Shown one piece after another: positions 51,921-60,665 of a stretch of DNA of 64,000 nucleotides (positions are counted from its first letter, which is position 1; each line of letters starts with the position of its first letter). A program made the position numbers and the translations under genes. This DNA is from Nocardioides soli (GTDB lineage Bacteria; Actinomycetota; Actinomycetes; Propionibacteriales; Nocardioidaceae): assembly GCF_014191495.1 (NCBI RefSeq), contig NZ_JACHWR010000002.1, positions 1,364,001 to 1,428,000 of the forward strand. Direction: 5' to 3'. The notes under the pieces were generated by a model. The model saw nothing but the letters and a program-made list of their open reading frames with translations. It was not told the origin of the DNA and ran no database searches.

Positions 51921-53294
51921 GTGCGGAGCAAGAGGAGATGGACTCGGGACCGGTTGGCGCTGCTGCGCGTCGGTGTGGTCGGTGCGGGCCTGGCTCTCGC
52001 GCTCGCGGGGTGCGGCACGCTGATGCCGGGCGGGAACACCGGCACCGGCACCGACCTGGGGGCGGCGAACGCGGGTCCGGGGCCGGGCGTCACCGCCGAC
52101 TCGGTCAAGGTCGTCTTCATCGCCGTCGACCTCGACGCGGTCAAGAAGCTGACCGGCTTCGAGACCGCCTCGGTCGGCGACCAGAAGGCGCAGATCAAGG
52201 CGCTCGAGGACTGGGTCAACGACAACGGCGGTCTCGGCGGCAAGCGGATGGACGCGGTGTTCCGCCTCTACGACGCGGAGACCGACTCGCCGGCCGCCGA
52301 AGAGCAGCTGTGCAACAAGATCACCCAGGACGACCGGGCCTTCGCGGTCGTGATGACCGGGCAGTACCAGACCAACGCCCGGCCCTGCTACGCCGACCGG
52401 CAGACGCTGGTGCTCGACGCGTCGCTCTTCGCGATGAGCAGCGAGTACTTCGACGAGCACTCGCCGTACCTCTGGACGGCGAGCTTCCCGGAGTACGACG
52501 CGTTCGTGCGCTCCTACGTCACGGTGCTGGACGAGCAGGAGTTCTTCGCGGGCGAGGACGGCGTCGGTGTCGTCGCGGCCGACTCCCCGGTCAACCGCGA
52601 CACGATCGAGAACCTCGCCGTCCCGCTGCTGCGCGAGACGGGGGTGGAGCCCGAGGTGGCGTGGGTCGACACGACCGACACCGGCACCCTGTTCCAGGGC
52701 CTGGAGCAGGCCGCGATCACCTTCCGCAGCAAGGGGATCGAGCGGATCATGTTCCTCGGCGGCTCCCGGATGGCGTCGGTGTTCGCGACCGTGGCCGGCT
52801 CGCAGGAGGGCTTCGCCCCGCGGTACGCGATCTCGAGCTTCGACAACCCGTCGTTCTTCGTGAACAACCCGACCACCGTGCCCGCGGCGACCATGGACGG
52901 GATGGTGGGCATCGGCTTCCACCCGCCGCAGGACGTGCCCGACTCCGAGCTGAGGTTCCCCTCCACCGACGCGGAGAAGGAGTGCCTGGCGATCTACGAC
53001 GACGCCGGCATCGCCTTCGAGTCGCGCGAGTCGGCGCGGGTGGCCCTGCCGTACTGCGACGCCACCCGGCTGCTCAAGCTCGGTGCCGACGGCATCGAGG
53101 GCGATCTCAACGCCGCGGCGTTCGCCCGGGCCGTGGACCGCGACGGCGGTGACTTCCAGAGCGCCTCCGGGCCCGGCAACGCCCTGGGCGACGGCGGCCG
53201 CGCGGCGGTCGGTGGCTATCGGGTGCTCAGGTACGACGAGGCCAAGGGCGCCTTCATCTACGACGGACCCGAGGTGCCCTTCGATGACGAGTGA
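51921..53294 (+). CDS. Liv-type ABC transporter substrate-binding lipoprotein
   Basis: A 457-residue protein with a lipoprotein signal: basic start, hydrophobic core GLALALAG and lipobox LAGC with the cysteine near residue 33. The mature part is a Peripla_BP_6-like (branched-chain amino acid type) two-lobe binding protein: VKVVFIAVDLDAVKK, DWVNDNGGLGGKRMDAVF, IERIMFLGGSRMASVFATVA. Relatives in catabolic clusters bind aromatic acids, amides and other organics, so the ligand need not be an amino acid. GTG 51921 follows GAAGGGTGA. It opens the transporter operon and carries the island motif in its promoter. Confidence 0.88.
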   Translation: MRSKRRWTRDRLALLRVGVVGAGLALALAGCGTLMPGGNTGTGTDLGAANAGPGPGVTADSVKVVFIAVDLDAVKKLTGFETASVGDQKAQIKALEDWVNDNGGLGGKRMDAVFRLYDAETDSPAAEEQLCNKITQDDRAFAVVMTGQYQTNARPCYADRQTLVLDASLFAMSSEYFDEHSPYLWTASFPEYDAFVRSYVTVLDEQEFFAGEDGVGVVAADSPVNRDTIENLAVPLLRETGVEPEVAWVDTTDTGTLFQGLEQAAITFRSKGIERIMFLGGSRMASVFATVAGSQEGFAPRYAISSFDNPSFFVNNPTTVPAATMDGMVGIGFHPPQDVPDSELRFPSTDAEKECLAIYDDAGIAFESRESARVALPYCDATRLLKLGADGIEGDLNAAAFARAVDRDGGDFQSASGPGNALGDGGRAAVGGYRVLRYDEAKGAFIYDGPEVPFDDE

Positions 53295-54048
53295 GCCGAA
53301 CGGGTCGGCCGCGGCGCCCGCCCTGGCCTGCGCCGGCATCCGGGCGTCGTACGGTCCCGTGCAGGTCCTGTTCGACGCCGGTCTCACGGTCGAGCAGGGC
53401 GAGATGGTCGCCCTGCTCGGGCCCAACGGCGTCGGCAAGAGCACGCTGCTGAAGGTCATCGGAGGACTGCTGCGGCCCGACGACGGGTCCGTGCGCCTCG
53501 GGGGCGTCGACGTCACCCGGATGCCGACGCGCAAGCGGGTCGACCTCGGGCTGTGCCAGGTGATCGGCCAGGCCACGTTCCCGTCCCTCAGCGTCGCGGA
53601 GAACCTCGCGATGCACGGCTTCACCTCGGGCAGCCGGAAGTGGACGAAGGAGGCCGTCGAGGCGGCGCTCGCCGTCTTCCCGCGCCTGCACGCGCGCCGC
53701 GACCAGCCGGCCTCGAACCTCTCCGGCGGCGAACGCCAGATGCTCGCGCTCGCCAAGGCGATCGTGGCCGAACCGAAGGTGCTGGTGATCGACGAGTTCT
53801 CGCTCGGCCTCGCTCCCGTCGTCGTCGGCGGGCTGATGGAGCTCGTGCGCCGGCTCAACGAGCGAGGCAGCGCGGTGCTGCTGGTCGAGCAGTCGGTCAA
53901 CGTCGCCCTGTCGCTGGTCGACCGGGTCTACATGATGGAGAAGGGCGAGATCATCGCCGAGGAGAGCGCCGCCGCGCTGGCCGCCGACCCGGAGCGGGTC
54001 CGCGCGCTGATGCTCGGCGGACACGCGGCGGCCGGGGTGGGCCGATGA
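53284..54048 (+). CDS. Liv-type ABC transporter ATPase (LivF-like)
   Basis: A 254-residue ATP-binding subunit: Walker A GPNGVGKST (residues 49-57), signature NLSGGERQMLALAKA, Walker B VLVIDEFSLGLAP and the H-like switch region QSVNVALSL. The EFSLGLAP form and gene order match LivF. It overlaps the binding-protein gene by 11 bases and the fused permease gene by four, which fits balanced expression of one transporter. Confidence 0.93.
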   Translation: MTSEPNGSAAAPALACAGIRASYGPVQVLFDAGLTVEQGEMVALLGPNGVGKSTLLKVIGGLLRPDDGSVRLGGVDVTRMPTRKRVDLGLCQVIGQATFPSLSVAENLAMHGFTSGSRKWTKEAVEAALAVFPRLHARRDQPASNLSGGERQMLALAKAIVAEPKVLVIDEFSLGLAPVVVGGLMELVRRLNERGSAVLLVEQSVNVALSLVDRVYMMEKGEIIAEESAAALAADPERVRALMLGGHAAAGVGR

Positions 54049-56906
54049 CGGGCTTCGACTTCGGCATCGACCGGCTGGTCATCGGGCTCTTCACCGGCCT
54101 GACCTACGGCCTGCTTGCCGTCGGCCTGGTGCTGGTCTACCGCTCCAGCCGCTTCGTGAACTTCGCGCACGGCTCGATCGGCGCCTTCGGCGCGTCGGTG
54201 CTCGCCCTCTTCGTCGCGGACTGGGGGCTGCCCTACTGGGCCTCCTTCGTGGTCGCGATCCTGATCGCCGCGCTGCTCTCGGGGCTGGTCGAGGTGGTCG
54301 TCGTACGTCGCCTCGAGGGCCGGCCGAGCCTGGTCGGCATGATCGCCACGCTGGGCCTGTCCCAGCTGATCCTGGTGATGTCGCTGGTGATCAACAGCGA
54401 CGGGGTCAGCGGCTTCACCTACCCGAAGCCGACGCTGCTGCCCACCTTCGAGATCCAATCGCTGCCGATCGGCACGCCGTACGTCGCGATGCTCGTGCTC
54501 GCGCCCGTGCTGCTGGCCGGCCTGGGCTGGTTCCTGCGCCATCACCGGATGGGCATGGCGATCCGCGCGGCCGCCGACGACCCCGACATCGCCCGGCTCG
54601 AGGGCATCCCGGCGCGCTGGATGGCGACGCTGGCCTGGACGATCGCGGGCGGCATCGCCGCCTTCTCCGCGATCCTGGTGACCCCGACGACGGCCGGCGC
54701 CGGCATGGAGGGCCTCGGCCCCGACCTGCTGCTCAAGGGACTCGCCGGTGCCGTGATCGCGCGGATGTCGTCGATCCCGATCGCGATCGCCGCCTCGCTC
54801 GGCATCGGTGTGATCGAGCAGCTGCTGCTGTCCAACCCCGACACCCGTGGCCTGGTGACGGTCGTCATCGCCGTGATCATCGTCGTCGCGCTGCTGCGTC
54901 AGCCGCAGCTGGGCCGCGCCGGTCAGGACAAGGGGCGCTGGCGTCGGGTCGTGCTGCCGCCGCTGCCCGAGGCCTACCGTGGCGTGCGCAGCATCGTCTG
55001 GCTGCCGCGGGTCTCGGTGGCGCTCGGCATTGCCGTCGCCGTCGGTCTGGCCTACGTCGTCAGCAACGACACGGCCTCGGTGCTCACCCTGGTGGCCGGC
55101 TACACCCTCGTCGGCCTCAGCGTCGGCCTGCTCACCGGTGTGTCCGGCCAGCTGTCGCTGGGCCAGTTCGCCTACGCCGGCATCGCCGCGGCGGCGTCGG
55201 TGCACGTCGCCGACTCGACGAGCAACTTCCTCGTCGGGCTGCTCTGCGGCGTGCTCTCCGCGGCCGTGGCCTCCGCGCTGGTCGGCATCCCGGCGATGCG
55301 GCTCAAGGGCCTGGCGCTGGCGGTCTCGACGCTCGCCTTCGCCCTCGCCACCTCGACCTGGCTGCTGCGCCAGGGCGTCTTCCTCGGCGACGGCATCGCC
55401 CCGGCGAAGCCGACCTGGTGGGACTACCCGCTGGAGTACGCCGTCGACTACTACCTCTTCGCGCTGCTGATGCTCTGCATCGGCGTGTGGGTGACCAACA
55501 ACCTGCGACACGGTGGCTTCGGCCGGATGGTGCAGGCGCTGCGCGACAACGAGCACGCCGCACGCGCCTTCACCGTTCCCAACCGGATGCGGATGCTCCA
55601 GCTCTACGCCGTCTCCGGCGGCCTCGCCGGCCTCGGCGGCATCGTGATCGGACACGGCCAGTCGCAGCTGACGGTCAACTCCTTCCCGGCGGCCGCCAGC
55701 ATCGACGTCGTCGCCGTCACGGTCGTCGGCGGCCTCACCGTGACGCTCGGGCCGCTGATCGGCGCGCTGATCATCGTCGGGCTGCCGGCGCTGGTCGGCA
55801 TGAGCACGGTGGGTCAGGCGGCGCTGGCGGTGGCCTGGCTGCTCGTGGTGATCTTCCTGCCCGACGGCATCGGGGGAGTCCTCGTCCGCGGCCGCGACCT
55901 GCTGTACGACGGGCTGGCCCGCCGCCACGGCATCGACCCGCTGCGCGAGCGGCACGGTGTCGTCGACGCCACCGGCCACGCGTCGTCCCCGCTGCACGAG
56001 CGGCCGCGCCTGGAGGGCCTGGTTCCTCGCGCGCCGGCCGCGACCCACGGTGCCGCCTCGATCCTCACCGTCGACGGCGTCTCGCGCCGCTTCGGCGGCG
56101 TGGTGGCGGTCGACCACGTGGGCTTCGAGGTCGCGCCGGGCGAGATCCTCGGGGTGATCGGGCCCAACGGCGCCGGCAAGACCACCTGCTTCGAGATCGT
56201 CGCGGGCTTCACGCGGCCCGACCGCGGCCGGATCGTCTTCGACGGGATCGACGTCACGTCGGCCACGCCGGAGCAGCGGGCGCGGGAGGGCCTGGTGCGG
56301 TCGTTCCAGGACGCCGCGCTGTTCCCGACGCTCACCGTGCACGAGACGCTGATGGTGGCCCAGGAGCGGGTCGAGCCGACCCGCCTGTGGACCTCGGCGC
56401 TCGGCGTCCGCTCGGCCGAGCGCGACAAGTCGGCCGCGGCCGACGAGGTGCTCGAGCGGATGCGGCTCACGCACTACGCGCGGCACGCGGTCGGCGAGCT
56501 CTCGACCGGCACCCGGCGGGTGGTCGAGCTGGCCTGCCTGCTCACCCTCGAGCCGCGCGTGCTGCTGCTCGACGAGCCCTCCGCCGGCATCGCGCAGAGC
56601 GAGAGCGACGCGCTCGGCGACCTGCTCCTGGAGATCCGCGAGGAGCTCGGCACCACCATGGTCGTCATCGAGCACGACCTGCCCCTGCTGTCGCGGCTGT
56701 CCGACCGGATGATCGCGATGAACCTCGGTCGCGTGATCGCGACCGGCACCCCCGACGAGGTGCGCACCGACCCCGCGGTCGTGACGTCGTACCTCGGCGC
56801 CGACCAGGCCGCCATCCACCGCTCGGGCCTCCGGCTCGCGCAGCCGGACGGCGACCGCGGCCCCGACCCGCTGGCGACCCGGATCCAGCCCGTGACGAGT
56901 CGATGA
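54045..56906 (+). CDS. fused LivH-LivM-LivG transporter protein
   Basis: A 953-residue fusion of three normally separate subunits. Residues 1-290 are a LivH permease (FVNFAHGSIGAFGASV, GMAIRAAADDPDIARLEGI). About 310-620 are a LivM permease (TGVSGQLSLGQFAYAGIAA, GRMVQALRDNEHAARAFTV). About 665-915 are a LivG ATPase, with Walker A GPNGAGKTT, signature ELSTGTRRVVELAC and Walker B VLLLDEPSAGI. The signature is STGT rather than SGGQ, an unusual form. With LivF and the lipoprotein it makes a complete importer. The reading frame is open throughout, with no frameshift. M-G fusions are known; H-M-G triple fusions are less common. Confidence 0.92.
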   Translation: MTGFDFGIDRLVIGLFTGLTYGLLAVGLVLVYRSSRFVNFAHGSIGAFGASVLALFVADWGLPYWASFVVAILIAALLSGLVEVVVVRRLEGRPSLVGMIATLGLSQLILVMSLVINSDGVSGFTYPKPTLLPTFEIQSLPIGTPYVAMLVLAPVLLAGLGWFLRHHRMGMAIRAAADDPDIARLEGIPARWMATLAWTIAGGIAAFSAILVTPTTAGAGMEGLGPDLLLKGLAGAVIARMSSIPIAIAASLGIGVIEQLLLSNPDTRGLVTVVIAVIIVVALLRQPQLGRAGQDKGRWRRVVLPPLPEAYRGVRSIVWLPRVSVALGIAVAVGLAYVVSNDTASVLTLVAGYTLVGLSVGLLTGVSGQLSLGQFAYAGIAAAASVHVADSTSNFLVGLLCGVLSAAVASALVGIPAMRLKGLALAVSTLAFALATSTWLLRQGVFLGDGIAPAKPTWWDYPLEYAVDYYLFALLMLCIGVWVTNNLRHGGFGRMVQALRDNEHAARAFTVPNRMRMLQLYAVSGGLAGLGGIVIGHGQSQLTVNSFPAAASIDVVAVTVVGGLTVTLGPLIGALIIVGLPALVGMSTVGQAALAVAWLLVVIFLPDGIGGVLVRGRDLLYDGLARRHGIDPLRERHGVVDATGHASSPLHERPRLEGLVPRAPAATHGAASILTVDGVSRRFGGVVAVDHVGFEVAPGEILGVIGPNGAGKTTCFEIVAGFTRPDRGRIVFDGIDVTSATPEQRAREGLVRSFQDAALFPTLTVHETLMVAQERVEPTRLWTSALGVRSAERDKSAAADEVLERMRLTHYARHAVGELSTGTRRVVELACLLTLEPRVLLLDEPSAGIAQSESDALGDLLLEIREELGTTMVVIEHDLPLLSRLSDRMIAMNLGRVIATGTPDEVRTDPAVVTSYLGADQAAIHRSGLRLAQPDGDRGPDPLATRIQPVTSR

Positions 56907-56926
56907 CCAACCCTGAGGAGATCGAC

Positions 56927-57586
56927 GTGAGAAGAAGACTGACCCTGCCGACCCGCGCCCTGTCCCGCGGCCTCGCGGCCGCGGCCGCCGTGCTGGTGGT
57001 GCTGGTGACCGCGCCGCCGAGCTTCGCGGCGCCCGCGCTCACCATCAGCCAGACCCAGGGCCTGTCGGACGGGCAGACCCTGACGATCTCGGGCGCCGGC
57101 TTCGCGCCGAACCTCAAGGGCATCGCGATCGGCCAGTGCGTCGACGGCTACGTGGGCCCCGCCGACTGCAACCTGCAGGGCGGCGCCAAGTTCCGCGACG
57201 CCGACGCCAGTGGCAAGGTCGCGGCCTTCACCGTGGTGGTGAAGAAGCAGTTCGGCGGGCACGACTGCACGAAGGTGCAGTGCGTGATCGCCGGCGCCCC
57301 GCTCCCGACCGCCGCGGACAAGGCAACGGTCTCCGCGAACACCTCGGTCACCAAGATCAGCTTCGGCAGCGCGGCGCCCGCCGAGCCGACCCAGTCCGCG
57401 ACGGACGCGCCCGCGACCACGGGCGACGACACGAGCACGGACGCCGGGTCCGACGCCGGGTCGCTGCCCAAGACCGGCGCCGGCGACTCCGTGCCCGTGC
57501 TGATGCTCGGCGCCACCGCGCTGCTGGCCGCCGGCGTCGGCGTGGTGCTGCTGGTGCCCGGACGCCGGCGGGAGGGCGCCCGATGA
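56927..57586 (+). CDS. LPXTG surface protein with neocarzinostatin-like domain
   Basis: A 219-residue exported protein with signal peptide (about 1-35), then a neocarzinostatin-like beta-sandwich: LTISQTQGLSDGQTLTISG, GIAIGQCVDG, paired cysteines and ADASGKVAAFTVVVKKQF. A short Thr/Ser linker and the sortase signal LPKTG plus a C-terminal helix (MLGATALLAAGVGVVLLV) and RRR follow. Neocarzinostatin-fold proteins can hold hydrophobic chromophores. GTG 56927 has GAGGAG upstream and gives a normal signal peptide; ATG 56903, overlapping the previous stop, would add eight residues. The nearby sortase is its likely anchor enzyme. Confidence 0.8.
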   Translation: MRRRLTLPTRALSRGLAAAAAVLVVLVTAPPSFAAPALTISQTQGLSDGQTLTISGAGFAPNLKGIAIGQCVDGYVGPADCNLQGGAKFRDADASGKVAAFTVVVKKQFGGHDCTKVQCVIAGAPLPTAADKATVSANTSVTKISFGSAAPAEPTQSATDAPATTGDDTSTDAGSDAGSLPKTGAGDSVPVLMLGATALLAAGVGVVLLVPGRRREGAR

Positions 57587-58812
57587 GGCGCACCGGCGTG
57601 CGGCACTCGGTCGCCGCGATCCTCGGCGTCGCCGGCCTGGCGCTCGCGTCGATCGCCGCCTTCGCAAGCACCGCCACGGCCGCGTCGACGTCCACCGTCA
57701 GCCTCAACTGTTCGACCGTGGTCGACCCCGCCAAGCCCCCCAACACGTTCGCCTGGCCCGACGCCCAGTTCGTCTTCTCGGCGACCGGGCCGGCGGGCAC
57801 GGCGGTGACCGTCGAGGTCTCCGACCTGCCCGCGATCGCCCCGGTGAAGATGGCCGGTTTCCCGGGCACCTCGAAGCTCGTGCTCACGCTCGGCGGCACG
57901 ACGACCACGCTGACCGGCAGCGGCAGCATCACGAACGGCGGCGCCAACCAGCCGGTTCCGGTGCCCGACCTCCAGGGCACGCTGGCCTTCCCGGTCGACT
58001 CGCTGCCCGACGTGCTGACCAGCTTCCAGTTGGTCGTCATGGGCATCGCCACCGACTGCGTGCTGCCGACGGCGACTCCCACCCCCACGCCGACCACGAC
58101 GACCAGCGCGACCGCCACCCCGAGCGCGTCGACCAGTCCCACGGCCGAGCCGACCTCGAAGCCGACCCCGAAGCCGACCTCGAAGCCCGGGTCGGACAGC
58201 GGCAAGCCGGCGAAGGGCTCCGTCGACTTCGCGTGCGTCCTGAACCCGCTCAACACCGACTTCGACTACCCGGCGACGGTGACGGTCTCGGGCTATCGCA
58301 AGAAGGCGGGCCACGACATCTCGCTGTCCGCGAAGATGACCGACCTGCCGGGCATCTCGCCGGTGCCGATCGACGGCAAGATGGACGTCACTCTCGACGT
58401 CGTGGTCGGCAAGAGGAAGACCACCCTGAAGGGCTCGACCCATGCCGTGGCGCCGCCCCGCCAGAAGGTGCCGGTGCCGACCCTGACCGGCAGCGTCGCC
58501 GGCGACGACGAGGTGGAGGTGTCCGTCACCGGGTTCACGTTCAACTTCGCGGCGCTCTCGATCGACGCCGCCTGCACGGCCGACGCCGAGTCGCTCGGCA
58601 CGATGAAGGTCGGCTCCGAGCCGATCGAGGACGACGCCGGTCCGGACGGCTCGGGCACGGCCAACGGCGGCTCGACGGCCGACGGCGGCTCGCTCCCGCA
58701 GACCGGCGGCGGGGACGCGCTCCCCGTCGTGGCGCTGTGGGCGCTGGCGCTGGTGCTGCTCGGCGCGGCGGGCCTGCTCTGCGTGCCCCAGGTGGCGCGC
58801 CGGAAGCCCTGA
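57583..58812 (+). CDS. LPXTG surface protein with two repeated beta domains
   Basis: A 409-residue exported protein: signal peptide (SVAAILGVAGLALASIAAFAS), two related domains (about 38-160 and 208-340), each opening with a C near the strand start and containing VTVEVSDLPAIAPV or SAKMTDLPGISPV, a Thr/Pro-rich linker between, and a C-terminal sorting signal LPQTG with membrane helix and R-R-K. The domain resembles the DUF6801 type of actinobacterial surface proteins. Role unknown; it ends the transporter operon. Confidence 0.78.
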   Translation: MRRTGVRHSVAAILGVAGLALASIAAFASTATAASTSTVSLNCSTVVDPAKPPNTFAWPDAQFVFSATGPAGTAVTVEVSDLPAIAPVKMAGFPGTSKLVLTLGGTTTTLTGSGSITNGGANQPVPVPDLQGTLAFPVDSLPDVLTSFQLVVMGIATDCVLPTATPTPTPTTTTSATATPSASTSPTAEPTSKPTPKPTSKPGSDSGKPAKGSVDFACVLNPLNTDFDYPATVTVSGYRKKAGHDISLSAKMTDLPGISPVPIDGKMDVTLDVVVGKRKTTLKGSTHAVAPPRQKVPVPTLTGSVAGDDEVEVSVTGFTFNFAALSIDAACTADAESLGTMKVGSEPIEDDAGPDGSGTANGGSTADGGSLPQTGGGDALPVVALWALALVLLGAAGLLCVPQVARRKP

Positions 58813-58832
58813 GCGGCAGGAAGAACGACCAC

Positions 58833-58858
58833 CGGCCCGGCAGCCTGCTGCCGGGCCG
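58833..58858. terminator. terminator between convergent operons
   Basis: CGGCCCGGCAG-CCTG-CTGCCGGGCCG, a perfect 11-pair stem, 20 bases after the last surface-protein stop and 40 bases before the convergent epimerase stop. Probably serves both directions. Confidence 0.75.
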
Positions 58859-58897
58859 ATGGCCGTTGCGCCGATGCGGTGCCGGCCTCCGGCCGGG

Positions 58898-59761
58898 TCA
58901 GGTCGCGGCGGCCAGGGTGGCGGCGTCGTACGACCGGCCGGCGACGAAGCCGCTCGCGGTGAGCCGGGCGACGGAGATCGGACTCCGCGGTGAGGCGATC
59001 TCGTCGCGGTAGGTGAGCGCCGGCAGGCCCTGCGCCGCCGAGATCGCGTCGAAGAGCGCCGCGTTGGTGGGCGGGACCTCGGGGTGCGTCAGGTTGTGGA
59101 GGCCGATCAGGCGGCGCTCGAGCGCGTGCACGATCGCGTCGGCGGCATCCTCCACGGCGAGCCGGTAGAAGAGCGCGTCGCCGCTGAAGGGCACCGAGCC
59201 GCCGAGGTACTGGTGCGCCATGCCCACCTTCGCCTCGACCGGCGGGTCGTCGGCGCCGAAGATGTCGCCACACCGGAAGACGCAGGCCCGGTCGCCGGCC
59301 CGCTCGAGGTACACCCCCTCCATGGCGAGGAACATCGTCGGGCTCGGGTCCGTCGAGTCGGTGACGGGGGAGTCCTCGGTGACCTCGGGCAGGTGGTCGG
59401 CGGCGTTGCCGTAGACCGAGAGCGACGAGAGCGCCACCAGGTACGCCCGGTTGTCGGCCGCGGTGACGGACTCGGCGGTGTCCACGAGGATCTCGCGGTA
59501 GGACGTCGCGCGGTCCTCGGGCGTCATCGCGCGCTGGGCGGAGGGTCCGGCGGCGACGACGACCGCATCCCGGCCGGCGACCGCGGCCGCGACGGCATCG
59601 CGGTCGCTGCCGCGCAGCACGAGCACCTCGTCGAAGTGCGCGCGGAGGCCCTCGACCTTGCCGGGCGTCGTCGTGGTGACCGCGACGTCGTGGCCCAGCG
59701 CCCGTAGGCGGAGGCCGACCTCGGTGCCGACCAGACCGGCGCCGATCACGAGCACCTTCAC
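58898..59761 (-). CDS. NAD(P)-dependent epimerase/reductase (extended SDR-like)
   Basis: A 287-residue Rossmann-fold protein: VLVIGAGLVGTEVGLRLRALGHDV at the N terminus, LSSLSVYGNAA near residue 115, and FRCGDIFGADDPP. The Y-x3-K pair is not obvious (EGVYLERAG occupies that place), so it is an atypical SDR and could be a reductase or ring-modifying enzyme. The start is GTG 59761, overlapping the stop of the RCCR-like gene, so both form a two-gene operon. A reductive step on an open tetrapyrrole is possible. Confidence 0.75.
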   Translation of the reverse strand: MKVLVIGAGLVGTEVGLRLRALGHDVAVTTTTPGKVEGLRAHFDEVLVLRGSDRDAVAAAVAGRDAVVVAAGPSAQRAMTPEDRATSYREILVDTAESVTAADNRAYLVALSSLSVYGNAADHLPEVTEDSPVTDSTDPSPTMFLAMEGVYLERAGDRACVFRCGDIFGADDPPVEAKVGMAHQYLGGSVPFSGDALFYRLAVEDAADAIVHALERRLIGLHNLTHPEVPPTNAALFDAISAAQGLPALTYRDEIASPRSPISVARLTASGFVAGRSYDAATLAAAT

Positions 59762-60585
59762 GACCGACCCTCCAGCTCGGCGATCTGGCCCAGCCCGGCA
59801 CGGGTCGCGACCAGCTCGTCGACGCGCTCGGCTCCGAGGAACTTCTTGGACAGCTCGTTCATGGGGTCGAGGGTGTAGCCGTAGCGACGCACCAGGTGGT
59901 CGCGCCGCCGCAGCGCCGCGCGCTCCTCGACCGGCACCGGCTGCGCCTCGCGGACCCAGCGCAGCCAGGTGTCGACGCGCTCGCGCACCGACTCGCCGAG
60001 CACCGCGACGGCCTCGTCGTCGGGACAGGTGGCCATGTAGGAGTTGGCGATCGGCGAGTTGAACGCCCGCATGTAGGTGCCGTGGCTGACCGACCAGAGG
60101 AACCGGTCGTCGCCGCGCAGCCGCAGCCACGCGGCGTTCTCGGGCTCGAAGTACCGGTTGAGGTAGTCGACGTCGGTCATCGGGTCGCGGCGCGGCACCA
60201 CATCGCTGAAGTGGAAGACGCGGGGCACCGTGCCGAAGACGATCACCAGGTGCGGCACGTCGATGTGGGGGCCGAGCCAGACCTGGAGGTTCATGTCGAG
60301 GATCGACGCCTGGCGGTTGCCGATCCAGGAGTGGACCAGCCACTCGACGCCCTCGTCGGGGTCGCCGACGTAGGGGTTCAGCGAGCCCTCGTAGCCGCCG
60401 TCGGGGCTGGTCCAGTAGTCGAGGCCGGCGCCCGAGGCGTGCGGCGTCACCTCGAGCTCGGCCGTGATCTTGTTCTTGGCCTCGCTCAGGATGCCCCAGA
60501 GCGCCGCCCAGAGCTCGGAGCGGTCGACGTCCGGCGCCTCGGCGAGGAACTCGTGGATCGTCTTGGTCTGTGTGCTGCTCGTCAT
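59758..60585 (-). CDS. red chlorophyll catabolite reductase-like protein 3
   Basis: A 275-residue paralogue of the proteins at 39858 and 42903. It has EWLVHSWIGNRQASILDMNL, VPHLVIVFG (110-118), FSDVVPRRDPMTDVDYLNRY (126-145) and a C-terminal helical part (RERVDTWLRWVREAQPVPVEERAAL) that closely matches the one in copy 1. The D-x-x-P-R-x-D and Y-L-x-R-Y features match plant RCCR more completely than in the other two copies. Promoter TAGCAT (minus, 60592-60597) lies six bases before the ATG, so it is leaderless. It is divergent from the ABM/esterase operon. Confidence 0.65.
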   Translation of the reverse strand: MTSSTQTKTIHEFLAEAPDVDRSELWAALWGILSEAKNKITAELEVTPHASGAGLDYWTSPDGGYEGSLNPYVGDPDEGVEWLVHSWIGNRQASILDMNLQVWLGPHIDVPHLVIVFGTVPRVFHFSDVVPRRDPMTDVDYLNRYFEPENAAWLRLRGDDRFLWSVSHGTYMRAFNSPIANSYMATCPDDEAVAVLGESVRERVDTWLRWVREAQPVPVEERAALRRRDHLVRRYGYTLDPMNELSKKFLGAERVDELVATRAGLGQIAELEGRS

Positions 60586-60591
60586 GCCTGC

Positions 60592-60614
60592 ATGCTACGG
60601 ATATATGATCTATG
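60592..60614. promoter_or_regulatory. island motif site 6 with leaderless promoter
   Basis: CGGATATATGATCTATG at 60598-60614 shares its first 13 bases with site 1 and fits RTATATNNTCTA. On minus, TAGCAT (60592-60597) is the -10 of the RCCR-like gene. It serves a divergent pair. Confidence 0.65.
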
Positions 60615-60665
60615 TTGTCACCGGATCGGTGTTCGACGTGGAGTCCGTCAGGGAGGGAGGCCGTC

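Noticed and set aside
53928..56819. A 963-codon open frame on minus opposite the fused Liv gene, and similar long frames at 3922-6714, 19305-21095 and 31215-33362
   Set aside because: They mirror confident genes on the other strand, have Gln/Arg/His-rich composition typical of antisense reading in G+C-rich DNA, and show no domains. Only 31215-31928 of the last one is real (GntR).
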